Assembly: GCA_945901835.1 (NCBI GenBank)
Contig: CAMDMH010000275.1
Location: 1-5,465, forward strand
Source: Devosia equisanguinis
Lineage (GTDB): Bacteria; Pseudomonadota; Alphaproteobacteria; Rhizobiales; Hyphomicrobiaceae
Length of the DNA stretch: 5,465 nucleotides
Direction: 5' to 3'
Shown: piece after piece, positions 1 to 5,465 of the stretch
Numbering within the stretch: the stretch's first letter is position 1
Layout of the letters: the number at the start of each line of letters is the position of its first letter
Notes under the pieces: model-generated
What the model was told of the DNA's origin: nothing
Seen by the model: only the letters and a program-made list of their open reading frames with translations
The model's database searches: none
Position numbers and translations under genes: made by a program

Positions 1-1287
1 TATCGCACGCCGCTGATGGAAGTATCGACCCGCTGCATGTTCACGAACACCGTGCCGATCACAGCGTATCGGGGGGCGGGGCGGCCCGAGGGCAACTACT
101 ACATGGAGCGGCTGATCGATACGGCCGGCCGCGAGATGGGCATCGATCCCGCAGATATCCGGCGGCGCAACCTGATCCAGCCGAACGAGTTCCCGTTCAA
201 GGCGGCATCGGGGTCGGTCTACGACTGCGGCGACTTCCCGGCGATCCTGGAGCGTGCGCTTTCAGAGGCCGACTGGGCGGGTTTCCCGAAGCGGGCAGCC
301 GAGAGTAAGGCCCGCGGCAAGCTGCGCGGGCGCGGCATCGGGCAGTTTCTCGAGATGACGGCGCCGGTGCAGAAGGAGCTTGGCTCGATCCGGTTCCTCG
401 GTGACGGAACGGTGATGCTCCGCTCTGGGACCCACGATCACGGCCAGGGACATTGGACGACGTTCGCGCAGGTGGTTTCGACCAAGCTCGGCATCCCCCT
501 GGACAAGATCAAGCTGATGCAGACCGACAGCGACCAGTTGCCGGCCGGCGCGGGCACGGGTGGGTCGAAGTCGATCATGGCCGGCGGCACGGCGCTGGTG
601 GAGGCGAGCATCCGCGTCGTCGACAAGGCGAAGCAGGCGGCTTCCTACGTGCTGGAGGCGAGTGCGGGGGACATCGCGTTCGAGAATGGGCGTCTATCGA
701 TCGTCGGCACCGACCGGGGCATTTCGCTGCTGGATCTGGCAGCGCGGATCGCGGGCGGTTCGAGCCTTCCGGATGACTGCCCGAAAAGCCTGGACGTCGA
801 CTATGTGCACGAGGCAGCACCAGCCACCTACCCGAACGGCTGCCACGTGGCGGAGGTCGAGATCGATCCTGATACCGGCATCGTGGAGGTGGTCGGCTAC
901 ACGATGGTCGGTGACTTCGGCACCGTCATCAATCCGCTGGTGGTCGAGGGACAGCTCCGCGGCGGTGTGATCCAGGGCCTCGGCCAGTGCCTGATGGAGC
1001 AGGCGCGGTATGACGAGGAAGGCCAACTCGTCAGCGGGTCGTTCATGGACTACGCGATGCCCCGAGCCGCCGACACGCCGCACATGGCGTTCTCCAGCCA
1101 TCCCGTGCCGACCAGGAACAACCCGCTGGGCGTCAAGGGCTGCGGCGAGGCGGGAACGTCAGGCGGCTTACCGTCGATCATGAACGCGATCAACGACGCG
1201 CTGGCTCCGTTCGGCGTCAAGCATATGGAAATGCCGGCCACGCCCGAGCGTGTCTGGCGGGCGATCCAGGAGGGCAAGGCCGCCTGA
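1..1287 (+). CDS. Molybdopterin-binding large subunit, xanthine dehydrogenase/CoxL family (5' partial)
   Basis: This is the C-terminal part of a molybdenum hydroxylase large subunit, which oxidises an aldehyde, N-heterocycle or similar substrate at a molybdopterin cofactor. Partner FeS and FAD subunits are usual in the family but are not in view. The frame is open from base 1, so the start is outside the window; the ATG at 16 is internal. Fragment residues 22-31 read AYRGAGRPEG, the family's active-site loop. Residues 145-157 hold the GQG-x-x-T-x-x-x-Q cofactor motif (Gln149). Residues 185-191 (GTGGSKS) and 305-312 (DFGTVINP) are also family motifs. Residues 377-385 (GVKGCGEAG) carry the conserved catalytic glutamate, Glu383. 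The loop lacks the cysteine of true CO dehydrogenase (form I, AYRCSFR), so this is a form II or CoxL-like hydroxylase of unknown substrate. The C-terminus looks intact, ending at TGA 1285-1287. A 199-base gap separates it from the next gene, so they are probably transcribed apart. Confidence 0.93.
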   Translation, partial: YRTPLMEVSTRCMFTNTVPITAYRGAGRPEGNYYMERLIDTAGREMGIDPADIRRRNLIQPNEFPFKAASGSVYDCGDFPAILERALSEADWAGFPKRAAESKARGKLRGRGIGQFLEMTAPVQKELGSIRFLGDGTVMLRSGTHDHGQGHWTTFAQVVSTKLGIPLDKIKLMQTDSDQLPAGAGTGGSKSIMAGGTALVEASIRVVDKAKQAASYVLEASAGDIAFENGRLSIVGTDRGISLLDLAARIAGGSSLPDDCPKSLDVDYVHEAAPATYPNGCHVAEVEIDPDTGIVEVVGYTMVGDFGTVINPLVVEGQLRGGVIQGLGQCLMEQARYDEEGQLVSGSFMDYAMPRAADTPHMAFSSHPVPTRNNPLGVKGCGEAGTSGGLPSIMNAINDALAPFGVKHMEMPATPERVWRAIQEGKAA

Positions 1288-1350
1288 GGGGCGGGCGGCG
1301 CGCAGTCGGGGTCGGATGTTCGGGCCGCGCGGTGTCCGTTCCACTATCGC

Positions 1351-1404
1351 CGCGCTTTACGAACCCCGGACTCGGGGCGTAAACACGCGGGGCCGAATGG
1401 GCCC
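1351..1404 (+). promoter_or_regulatory. Two adjacent hairpins in the gap before the aminotransferase gene
   Basis: The first is a large imperfect hairpin at 1351-1389. Outer CGCG (1351-1354) pairs with CGCG (1386-1389), TTTACG (1356-1361) with CGTAAA (1378-1383), and CCCCG (1364-1368) with CGGGG (1373-1377) around a GACT loop. That is 15 pairs, interrupted by an AA bulge and a small internal loop. A second hairpin follows at once: GGGCC (1390-1394) and GGCCC (1400-1404) around GAATG. Neither is followed by a T run, so a standard intrinsic terminator is unlikely. They could end the upstream transcript, act as a DNA operator, or be part of the aminotransferase leader RNA. The pairing is seen directly; the role is inference. 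Confidence 0.5.
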
Positions 1405-1415
1405 TCCTATGCAAC

Positions 1416-1475
1416 TTGGTTGGTCCATCCAGGCTAACGCTGCCGACGTCGAGTCGGCACCCGCTCTTCAACCAA
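1416..1475 (+). promoter_or_regulatory. Nested stem structure next to the aminotransferase start
   Basis: TTGGTTG (1416-1422) is exactly complementary to CAACCAA (1469-1475) and encloses a second perfect hairpin, TGCCGAC (1441-1447) with GTCGGCA (1453-1459), loop GTCGA. The outer stem ends one base before the weak Shine-Dalgarno-like GAGA (1477-1480) that serves the GTG start at 1487. In RNA this could influence ribosome access. No promoter was confidently located, so whether the element is transcribed with the gene is unknown. No known riboswitch class was recognised. Confidence 0.4.
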
Positions 1476-1486
1476 CGAGATGAGCC

Positions 1487-2749
1487 GTGATCGAGGAATT
1501 CCACCGCATCAAGCGCCTGCCGCCCTACGTTTTTGCCGAGGTGAACCGGCTGAAAGCGCAGGCCCGAGCTCGCGGGGCGGACATCATCGATCTCGGGATG
1601 GGTAATCCGGACATGGATACGCCCAAGCACATCGTCGACAAGCTGATCGAGACGGTGCAGCGGCCGCGCACCCACCGCTATTCCGCGTCGAAGGGTATTC
1701 CCGGACTGCGCAAGGCTCAGGCTGCCTACTATGCGCGTCGTTTCGGGGTGAAGGTCGATCCGGAAACGCAGGTGGTGGCGACGCTCGGTTCGAAGGAAGG
1801 CTTCGCCAACATGGCCCAGGCAATCTGCGCGCCGGGCGATGTGGTGATCTGTCCGAACCCGACCTATCCGATCCACGAGTTCGGCTTCATCATCTCGGGC
1901 GGCGCGATCCGTCACGTCGAGGCTTCGAACGACGACAAGTTCCTGTCGGCGGTGTCGCGGGCGGTCAAGCACTCGATCCCCAAGCCGATCGCGATGATCC
2001 TGTCGTACCCGTCGAACCCGACGGCGATGACGGCGAGCCTCGATTTCTACAAAGAGGCAGTGCAGCTCGCCAAGAAGCTCGACATCATCATCCTGTCGGA
2101 CGTGGCCTATTCCGAACTTTACTTCGACGAGAACGACCCGCCGCCTTCGGTGCTCCAGGTGCCCGGCGCGATCGACATCACGGTCGAGTTCACGTCGTTG
2201 TCGAAGACCTACAACATGCCGGGCTGGCGCATGGGCTTCGCGGTCGGCAACGACCGGCTGATCGCAGCGCTGGCGCGGGTGAAGTCCTATCTCGACTACG
2301 GTGCGTTCACGCCGATCCAGGTCGCGGCGGCAGCAGCGCTCAACGGGCCGCAGGATTGCGTCGACGAGATGCGCAGGGTCTACAAGAGCCGGCGCGATAT
2401 CCTGGTGAAGAGCTTCGCTCAAGCGGGCTTCGACGTGCCATCACCGCCGGCGAGCATGTTCGCATGGGCGCCGATCCCCGAGCAGTTCCGCCCGCTGGGT
2501 TCGGTCGAGTTCTCCAAGCTCCTTATCGAGAAGGCCGACGTGGCGGTGTCACCCGGCACCGGCTTCGGCGAATACGGCGAAGGTTTCGTGCGGATCGCGC
2601 TCGTTGAGAATGAGCATCGCATTCGGCAGGCAGCGCGCAATATCAAGCGGTTCCTGTCTGCAGGCACGGGCAGCATGCACAATGTGCTGGAAGGTGCGGG
2701 CGATGATTTGGGCGGGGACGCCGAACCTGTAGCCGGGTCTTCGACATGA
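1487..2749 (+). CDS. alaC: AlaC-like pyridoxal-phosphate aminotransferase (class I/II)
   Basis: A cytosolic fold-type I aminotransferase resembling E. coli AlaC (glutamate-pyruvate transaminase) along its whole length; homologues are often labelled LL-diaminopimelate aminotransferase. The start is GTG 1487, because TGA 1481-1483 blocks the frame just upstream. The resulting N-terminus (RIKRLPPYVF, residues 7-16, then MGNPD) matches the AlaC start. GAGA at 1477-1480 is a weak ribosome binding site. Expected cofactor residues are present: Asn177 in SNPTA, Asp205 and Tyr208 in SDVAYSELYF, the PLP-binding Lys240 in SLSKTYNMPGWRMGF, and the carboxylate-binding Arg369 in FVRIALVEN. At 420 residues it fits the family (AlaC is about 412), including a loose glycine-rich tail after residue 390. 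Its TGA overlaps the next gene's ATG. The substrate could be pyruvate/alanine or a related amino acid; sequence alone does not settle it. Confidence 0.93.
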   Translation: MIEEFHRIKRLPPYVFAEVNRLKAQARARGADIIDLGMGNPDMDTPKHIVDKLIETVQRPRTHRYSASKGIPGLRKAQAAYYARRFGVKVDPETQVVATLGSKEGFANMAQAICAPGDVVICPNPTYPIHEFGFIISGGAIRHVEASNDDKFLSAVSRAVKHSIPKPIAMILSYPSNPTAMTASLDFYKEAVQLAKKLDIIILSDVAYSELYFDENDPPPSVLQVPGAIDITVEFTSLSKTYNMPGWRMGFAVGNDRLIAALARVKSYLDYGAFTPIQVAAAAALNGPQDCVDEMRRVYKSRRDILVKSFAQAGFDVPSPPASMFAWAPIPEQFRPLGSVEFSKLLIEKADVAVSPGTGFGEYGEGFVRIALVENEHRIRQAARNIKRFLSAGTGSMHNVLEGAGDDLGGDAEPVAGSST

Positions 2750-4080
2750 GTGCGTCAATGCGGCCGTTGCGGATCGGTATCGCGGGTCTGGGTACTGTCG
2801 GCGGTGCGGTACTGGGCAACCTTCTGCAGAACGCGGATCGATTCGCCGACGTGCTTGGTCGGCGGATCGAGGTGACCGGCGTCAGCGCGCGTGCACGAGC
2901 GAAGAAGCGCGGGGTTTCGATCGAGAACCTGCGCTGGTTCGACGATCCTGTGGAGCTTGCGGTCTCGCCCGATATCGACGCGTTCGTCGAACTGATCGGC
3001 GGATCGGAAGGCCCCGCGCGGGTTGCCGTGACGGCAGCTCTCGGGGCCGGCAAGCACGTCGTCACAGCTAATAAGGCGCTGCTGGCCTATCACGGGTTCG
3101 AGCTGGCCACTCTGGCCGAGTCAAAGGGCGTCGCGCTGTTGTTCGAGGCGTCGGTCGCCGGCGGCATCCCCGTCATCAAGACCCTGCGCGAGGGCTTGAT
3201 CGGCAACGAGATCAAGCGCGTCTACGGCATTCTGAACGGCACCTGCAACTACATCCTGACGAAGATGCAGGACGAGGGCAGCTCGTTCGAGGGGGCGCTC
3301 GCCGAAGCGCAGGCGCTGGGCTACGCGGAATCCGATCCGACGTTCGACATCGGCGGCATGGATGCCGCGCACAAGCTCGCACTGCTGACGTGCCTCGCGT
3401 TCGGAACGCGCATTTCGATCGACGAGATTCACTGCGAGGGGATCGAGCACATCCGCCGCGCGGACATCGAGGCCGCGGACGAACTCGGCTATCACATCAA
3501 ACTGCTCGGCGTCGCCCAGCGCACCGAGTCGGGTATCGAGGCGCGGGTCAATCCGGTGCTGGTGCCCAAGGATTCGGCGATCGGCGAGGTCTCCGGCGTG
3601 ACGAACGCCATCGAGATCGAGGGCGACTATGTCGGTGACCTGCTGCTCGTCGGGCCAGGGGCCGGCGCCCGCGCCACCGCGTCGTCGGTGATCTCCGATA
3701 TCGTCGAGGTCGCTCGCGGGGATTGCCTCAAGCCCTTCATCGTTCCAGCCGCGATGCTGAAGCCCCACAAGAAGGCGACGCTCGGCGCGCACCGCGGCGC
3801 GTATTACGTGCGGCTCCTGGTGCACGACCGCCCCGGCGCGATGGCGTCGATCGCCGGCCGTATGGCGGAGCACGACGTTTCACTCGAGAGCATCGTGCAG
3901 CGCCGGCCTCGCAAGCTCGATCCAGGGGCAGCGCCCAAGGTGAATTCGAACAATACGATGCAACTCGTGCTGATCACGCACGACACGGTGGAAGCCTCGA
4001 TCCGGCGCGCGCTCGAACTGATCGAGCAGGACGGTAAGATCGCCGGCCGCGCGCAGATGATCCGGATCGAGAAGCTGTAG
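2746..4080 (+). CDS. hom: Homoserine dehydrogenase with C-terminal ACT domain
   Basis: Reduces L-aspartate 4-semialdehyde to L-homoserine with NAD(P)H, the branch point towards threonine and methionine, in the cytosol. Domains in order: a Rossmann nucleotide-binding domain with GLGTVGG at residues 14-20; a substrate domain with HVVTANKALL (Lys110) and NGTCNYILT (164-172); and YAESDPTFDIGGMDAAHK, which holds Glu195, Asp201, Asp206 and Lys210, matching by motif the yeast enzyme's catalytic and substrate residues. From about residue 352 (YYVRLLVHDRPGAM) a C-terminal ACT domain follows, usually the site of feedback by threonine. The 444-residue length is normal for the monofunctional ACT-type enzyme. 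ATG 2746 overlaps the upstream stop as ATGA and has no clear ribosome binding site, which suggests translation coupled to the aminotransferase. A second in-frame ATG at 2758 is a possible alternative start. No aspartokinase is in view. Confidence 0.97.
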   Translation: MSASMRPLRIGIAGLGTVGGAVLGNLLQNADRFADVLGRRIEVTGVSARARAKKRGVSIENLRWFDDPVELAVSPDIDAFVELIGGSEGPARVAVTAALGAGKHVVTANKALLAYHGFELATLAESKGVALLFEASVAGGIPVIKTLREGLIGNEIKRVYGILNGTCNYILTKMQDEGSSFEGALAEAQALGYAESDPTFDIGGMDAAHKLALLTCLAFGTRISIDEIHCEGIEHIRRADIEAADELGYHIKLLGVAQRTESGIEARVNPVLVPKDSAIGEVSGVTNAIEIEGDYVGDLLLVGPGAGARATASSVISDIVEVARGDCLKPFIVPAAMLKPHKKATLGAHRGAYYVRLLVHDRPGAMASIAGRMAEHDVSLESIVQRRPRKLDPGAAPKVNSNNTMQLVLITHDTVEASIRRALELIEQDGKIAGRAQMIRIEKL

Positions 4081-4102
4081 CGCTGCGCGCGGGCAGTCGA
4101 GG

Positions 4103-5137
4103 TCACTCCGTCTTCGGTGGACGCGGCCGTTGGGTCTTGCTCACGGGGGCGTTGTGGCGGCTGAGGCCGTTACCCGAGCTCGCCCGTCTTGTCAGGACGT
4201 CTTTGGGCGCGGTGCGTGGGGCAGGAGCTTTCGATGCCGGCTTTCCGTTCGCTTCGGCTGCTTCACGGGCTAAATCATCCGCTGAACGGACATACTGAGT
4301 GCAGTGCTCGTCGATGCTCTCGATCGAGACGTCGGCAGTCAGGAAGGTCAGTGTGATCCAGCGGACGCCGGGGCGGTTCTTCCTGTCGATGTTTCGCGAG
4401 ACGTAGCCGCCGTCGTATTCGGTTTGCTCCTCGTTGCTTGCCATGATCCACATGTGCGCTTCGTCGCGCGGCACCCGCCCTTCGCTGTTGAAGTGGAACG
4501 CCAGCGAGGTGCCGATCGGCGCGCCGCGGCCGACGTACTTCGTAACCAGTGGACGGCTCGACTCGTTCTTGTTGAGACCCCCGAACGGCGCGAAGAGATA
4601 GGCGAAATAGCTGGAGCGCGGCCGTTTTTTTTCCCGGCGGTAATCCAGCAGCTTCTCCGGGGTCACGAATATGCATGTCGAGCGACGCGTTTTTCTCTCC
4701 TCGTCGGTGCAGCGTTCGACGAGCCAGATTCCCGCAGCCATGCGGTCGGTGTCCCCCATGTCGCTCAGCCGCTCCGGTTGGGGCGCGCCCTGGATGAGCT
4801 TCACATCCTGCATGGCGTAATCGTATTGGATCTCGCTGTAGCCGAGCTTGGTGGCGAGCGCGATCGCTGTGTGCTTGTTGTCGACGAACCACTCCGGTTG
4901 GATGTCGAGGCCGCGGAGCTTTTTGATGGCGTCACACATTTCGATGAGCGCATCGGTCTTCTGCTTCGCTCCGTGCTTCATCCAAAGGAAGTGTTGGTTG
5001 CGCCTTGCCCGGAATTGCTCCTTGGTGAGTTCTCTGAACAGCATTTCTTGACGTTCCAGAAGGGTCGCCGGTTCGCCCTTCCAGAGGGGGCCGAATGTTG
5101 CTTCGAGAACGAAGGCGAGCTTATCGGCAGAACTCAT
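4103..5137 (-). CDS. Uncharacterised 344-residue protein, possible helix-turn-helix N-terminus
   Basis: I do not recognise this family. It is likely a real gene: a full-length frame with a strong ribosome binding site (GGAGG, 8-base spacer) before ATG 5137-5135 and varied, protein-like composition. Residues 1-90 look helical. Residues 45-86 (NQHFLWMKHGAKQ, then LIEMCDAI and LDIQPEWFV) loosely recall the later half of a lambda-repressor/Cro-type helix-turn-helix with its W-x-x-G and 'gv-dWl' ending; this is a weak inference. Residues 155-275 look like a mixed alpha/beta domain (CIFVTPEKLLDYR, YFAYLFAPFGG, AHMWIMAS, WITLTFLTADVSIES). Residues about 290-344 are Ala/Pro/Lys/Arg-rich and probably disordered. 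No signal peptide or membrane span is seen. Some stretches have lower G+C (about 52% in the 60-base blocks at 4921 and 4981, against 62% in a sampled hom block), hinting at acquired DNA. It converges on hom with a 22-base gap. An A8 run lies within codons 169-171. Confidence 0.8.
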   Translation of the reverse strand: MSSADKLAFVLEATFGPLWKGEPATLLERQEMLFRELTKEQFRARRNQHFLWMKHGAKQKTDALIEMCDAIKKLRGLDIQPEWFVDNKHTAIALATKLGYSEIQYDYAMQDVKLIQGAPQPERLSDMGDTDRMAAGIWLVERCTDEERKTRRSTCIFVTPEKLLDYRREKKRPRSSYFAYLFAPFGGLNKNESSRPLVTKYVGRGAPIGTSLAFHFNSEGRVPRDEAHMWIMASNEEQTEYDGGYVSRNIDRKNRPGVRWITLTFLTADVSIESIDEHCTQYVRSADDLAREAAEANGKPASKAPAPRTAPKDVLTRRASSGNGLSRHNAPVSKTQRPRPPKTE

Positions 5138-5145
5138 TCTACTTT

Positions 5146-5150
5146 CCTCC
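5146..5150 (-). promoter_or_regulatory. Strong ribosome binding site of the 344-residue protein
   Basis: On the minus strand the sequence before the start reads GGAGGAAAGTAGA then ATG, a near-ideal Shine-Dalgarno with an 8-base spacer. It fixes the start at 5137 and is the best evidence that the unknown gene is translated. It is much stronger than the sites before the two plus-strand metabolic genes. Confidence 0.85.
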
Positions 5151-5164
5151 CATCGCCGAGCACG

Positions 5165-5176
5165 AGCCGGCCGGCT
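5165..5176. repeat. 12-base perfect palindrome upstream of the minus-strand gene
   Basis: AGCCGGCCGGCT is identical to its own reverse complement. It lies 28-39 bases before the start of the 344-residue protein, behind its ribosome binding site, where an operator for a dimeric regulator could sit. In GC-rich DNA a palindrome of G and C has some chance of arising randomly, so the operator role is inference only. No convincing -35/-10 pair was identified around it. Confidence 0.35.
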
Positions 5177-5236
5177 GATTCGAGGATTTACTCCGCGAAC
5201 GCCATCTTGCCTGGTTCTGGATTGGACCTGGAGGCT

Positions 5237-5464
5237 TCAGCCGGGAAGGCCCGAAGCAACGCAGTCTGCACACAGACCGCAGCCACCACGGGTAGAATCC
5301 CGACAGGTATGGCCGCATGCTGGACACTTATGCTCTGGAGTGTCCCTGTACTGCATGAGCCGTGCGAGGCCGGTCGAAATTGTGACGAACGCCTGACACG
5401 AATGCGGAATCGACGCCGGTGTGTCTGCGCTGCACTGGCGCCATTCCCCAGCGCGCAATGGCAC
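5237..5464 (-). CDS. Candidate small cysteine-rich (zinc-ribbon-like) protein, start unresolved
   Basis: This frame runs from the window edge to TGA 5239-5237. Its last 30 residues carry a CPACGHTC cluster, then CGLCADC ten residues later: paired CxxC knuckles typical of small zinc-ribbon or treble-clef proteins, which bind one zinc ion structurally. The only internal ATG (5356-5354) would give 39 residues starting MQYRDTPEHK, with no clear ribosome binding site. The GTG at 5464 would give 75, but the added part is unremarkable, and the frame may extend beyond the window. It would lie upstream of, and on the same strand as, the 344-residue gene, about 100 bases away. The cysteine spacing favours a real protein; the short length and lack of a start signal argue against. 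The overlapping frame at 5139-5327 is Arg-rich and less convincing. No function beyond possible zinc binding can be given. Confidence 0.4.
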   Translation of the reverse strand: MPLRAGEWRQCSADTPASIPHSCQAFVTISTGLARLMQYRDTPEHKCPACGHTCRDSTRGGCGLCADCVASGLPG

Positions 5465-5465
5465 G

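Noticed and set aside
1279..1299. GCCGCC/GGCGGC inverted repeat across the stop codon of the hydroxylase gene as a terminator
   Set aside because: Only six pairs around a nine-base loop and no T run; such pairs are expected by chance at this G+C.
1217..2422. 401-codon minus-strand open frame opposite the aminotransferase
   Set aside because: Its product is Arg/His/Asp-rich with no recognisable motif, and it lies exactly antisense to a gene with all its catalytic residues; this is a codon-bias shadow in GC-rich DNA.
3121..3873. 250-codon minus-strand open frame opposite hom
   Set aside because: Same reasoning: antisense to well-conserved homoserine dehydrogenase sequence, with shadow-like composition (Arg, Asp, Leu, Val).
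4083..4096. CTGC/GCAG hairpin in the convergent gap as a bidirectional terminator
   Set aside because: Only four pairs and no T run on either side; too weak to call.
4621..4638. GC-rich sequence followed by T8 on the plus strand as a terminator for hom
   Set aside because: No proper hairpin precedes the T run (GCCG and CGGC flank it instead), and it lies about 540 bases beyond hom inside another gene.
4275..4892. 205-codon minus-strand frame inside the orphan gene
   Set aside because: Very Arg-rich, lacks its own ribosome binding site, and overlaps a frame with a strong one; kept only as the possible -1 frame after the A8 run.
5139..5327. 62-codon minus-strand frame ending just before the orphan gene's ATG
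   Set aside because: The stop-start proximity is suggestive, but the product is Arg/Ser-rich without motifs, starts with GTG and no ribosome binding site, and competes with the more coherent cysteine-rich frame.

Overview
The window looks like chromosome of a GC-rich proteobacterium, most likely an alphaproteobacterium. The evidence is G/C-ending codons throughout the plus-strand genes, an AlaC-type aminotransferase coupled directly to an ACT-domain homoserine dehydrogenase (from memory, a common alphaproteobacterial pairing), and a CoxL-family molybdenum hydroxylase next door. The genus cannot be fixed from this sequence.

Layout. Positions 1-1287 (+) hold the C-terminal 428 residues of a molybdopterin-binding hydroxylase large subunit whose start lies outside the window. 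Positions 1288-1486 are a gap rich in inverted repeats. Positions 1487-2749 (+) encode an AlaC-like PLP aminotransferase, joined by a 4-base ATGA overlap to homoserine dehydrogenase (2746-4080, +). Converging on these, with a 22-base gap, is a minus-strand gene (4103-5137) for a 344-residue protein that I do not recognise. It has a strong ribosome binding site and a 12-base perfect palindrome upstream. Positions 5138-5465 hold no confident gene. Their best content is a short minus-strand reading frame with a clustered cysteine pattern like a small zinc-binding protein, open to the window edge.

How the genes work together. The aminotransferase and homoserine dehydrogenase form one translationally coupled unit of amino-acid metabolism: transamination to alanine or a related amino acid, and the branch from aspartate semialdehyde to threonine and methionine. 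The hydroxylase fragment is a separate metabolic function and probably a separate transcript. The minus-strand segment reads like an accessory insertion beside core metabolism: an orphan protein, locally lower G+C, and a different strand.

I see no clear new multi-gene system. The points most worth a second look are the structured leader before the aminotransferase, the orphan minus-strand protein with a possible regulator-like N-terminus and an upstream palindrome, and the cysteine-rich mini-ORF behind it. No RNA genes, transposons or CRISPR arrays were recognised.
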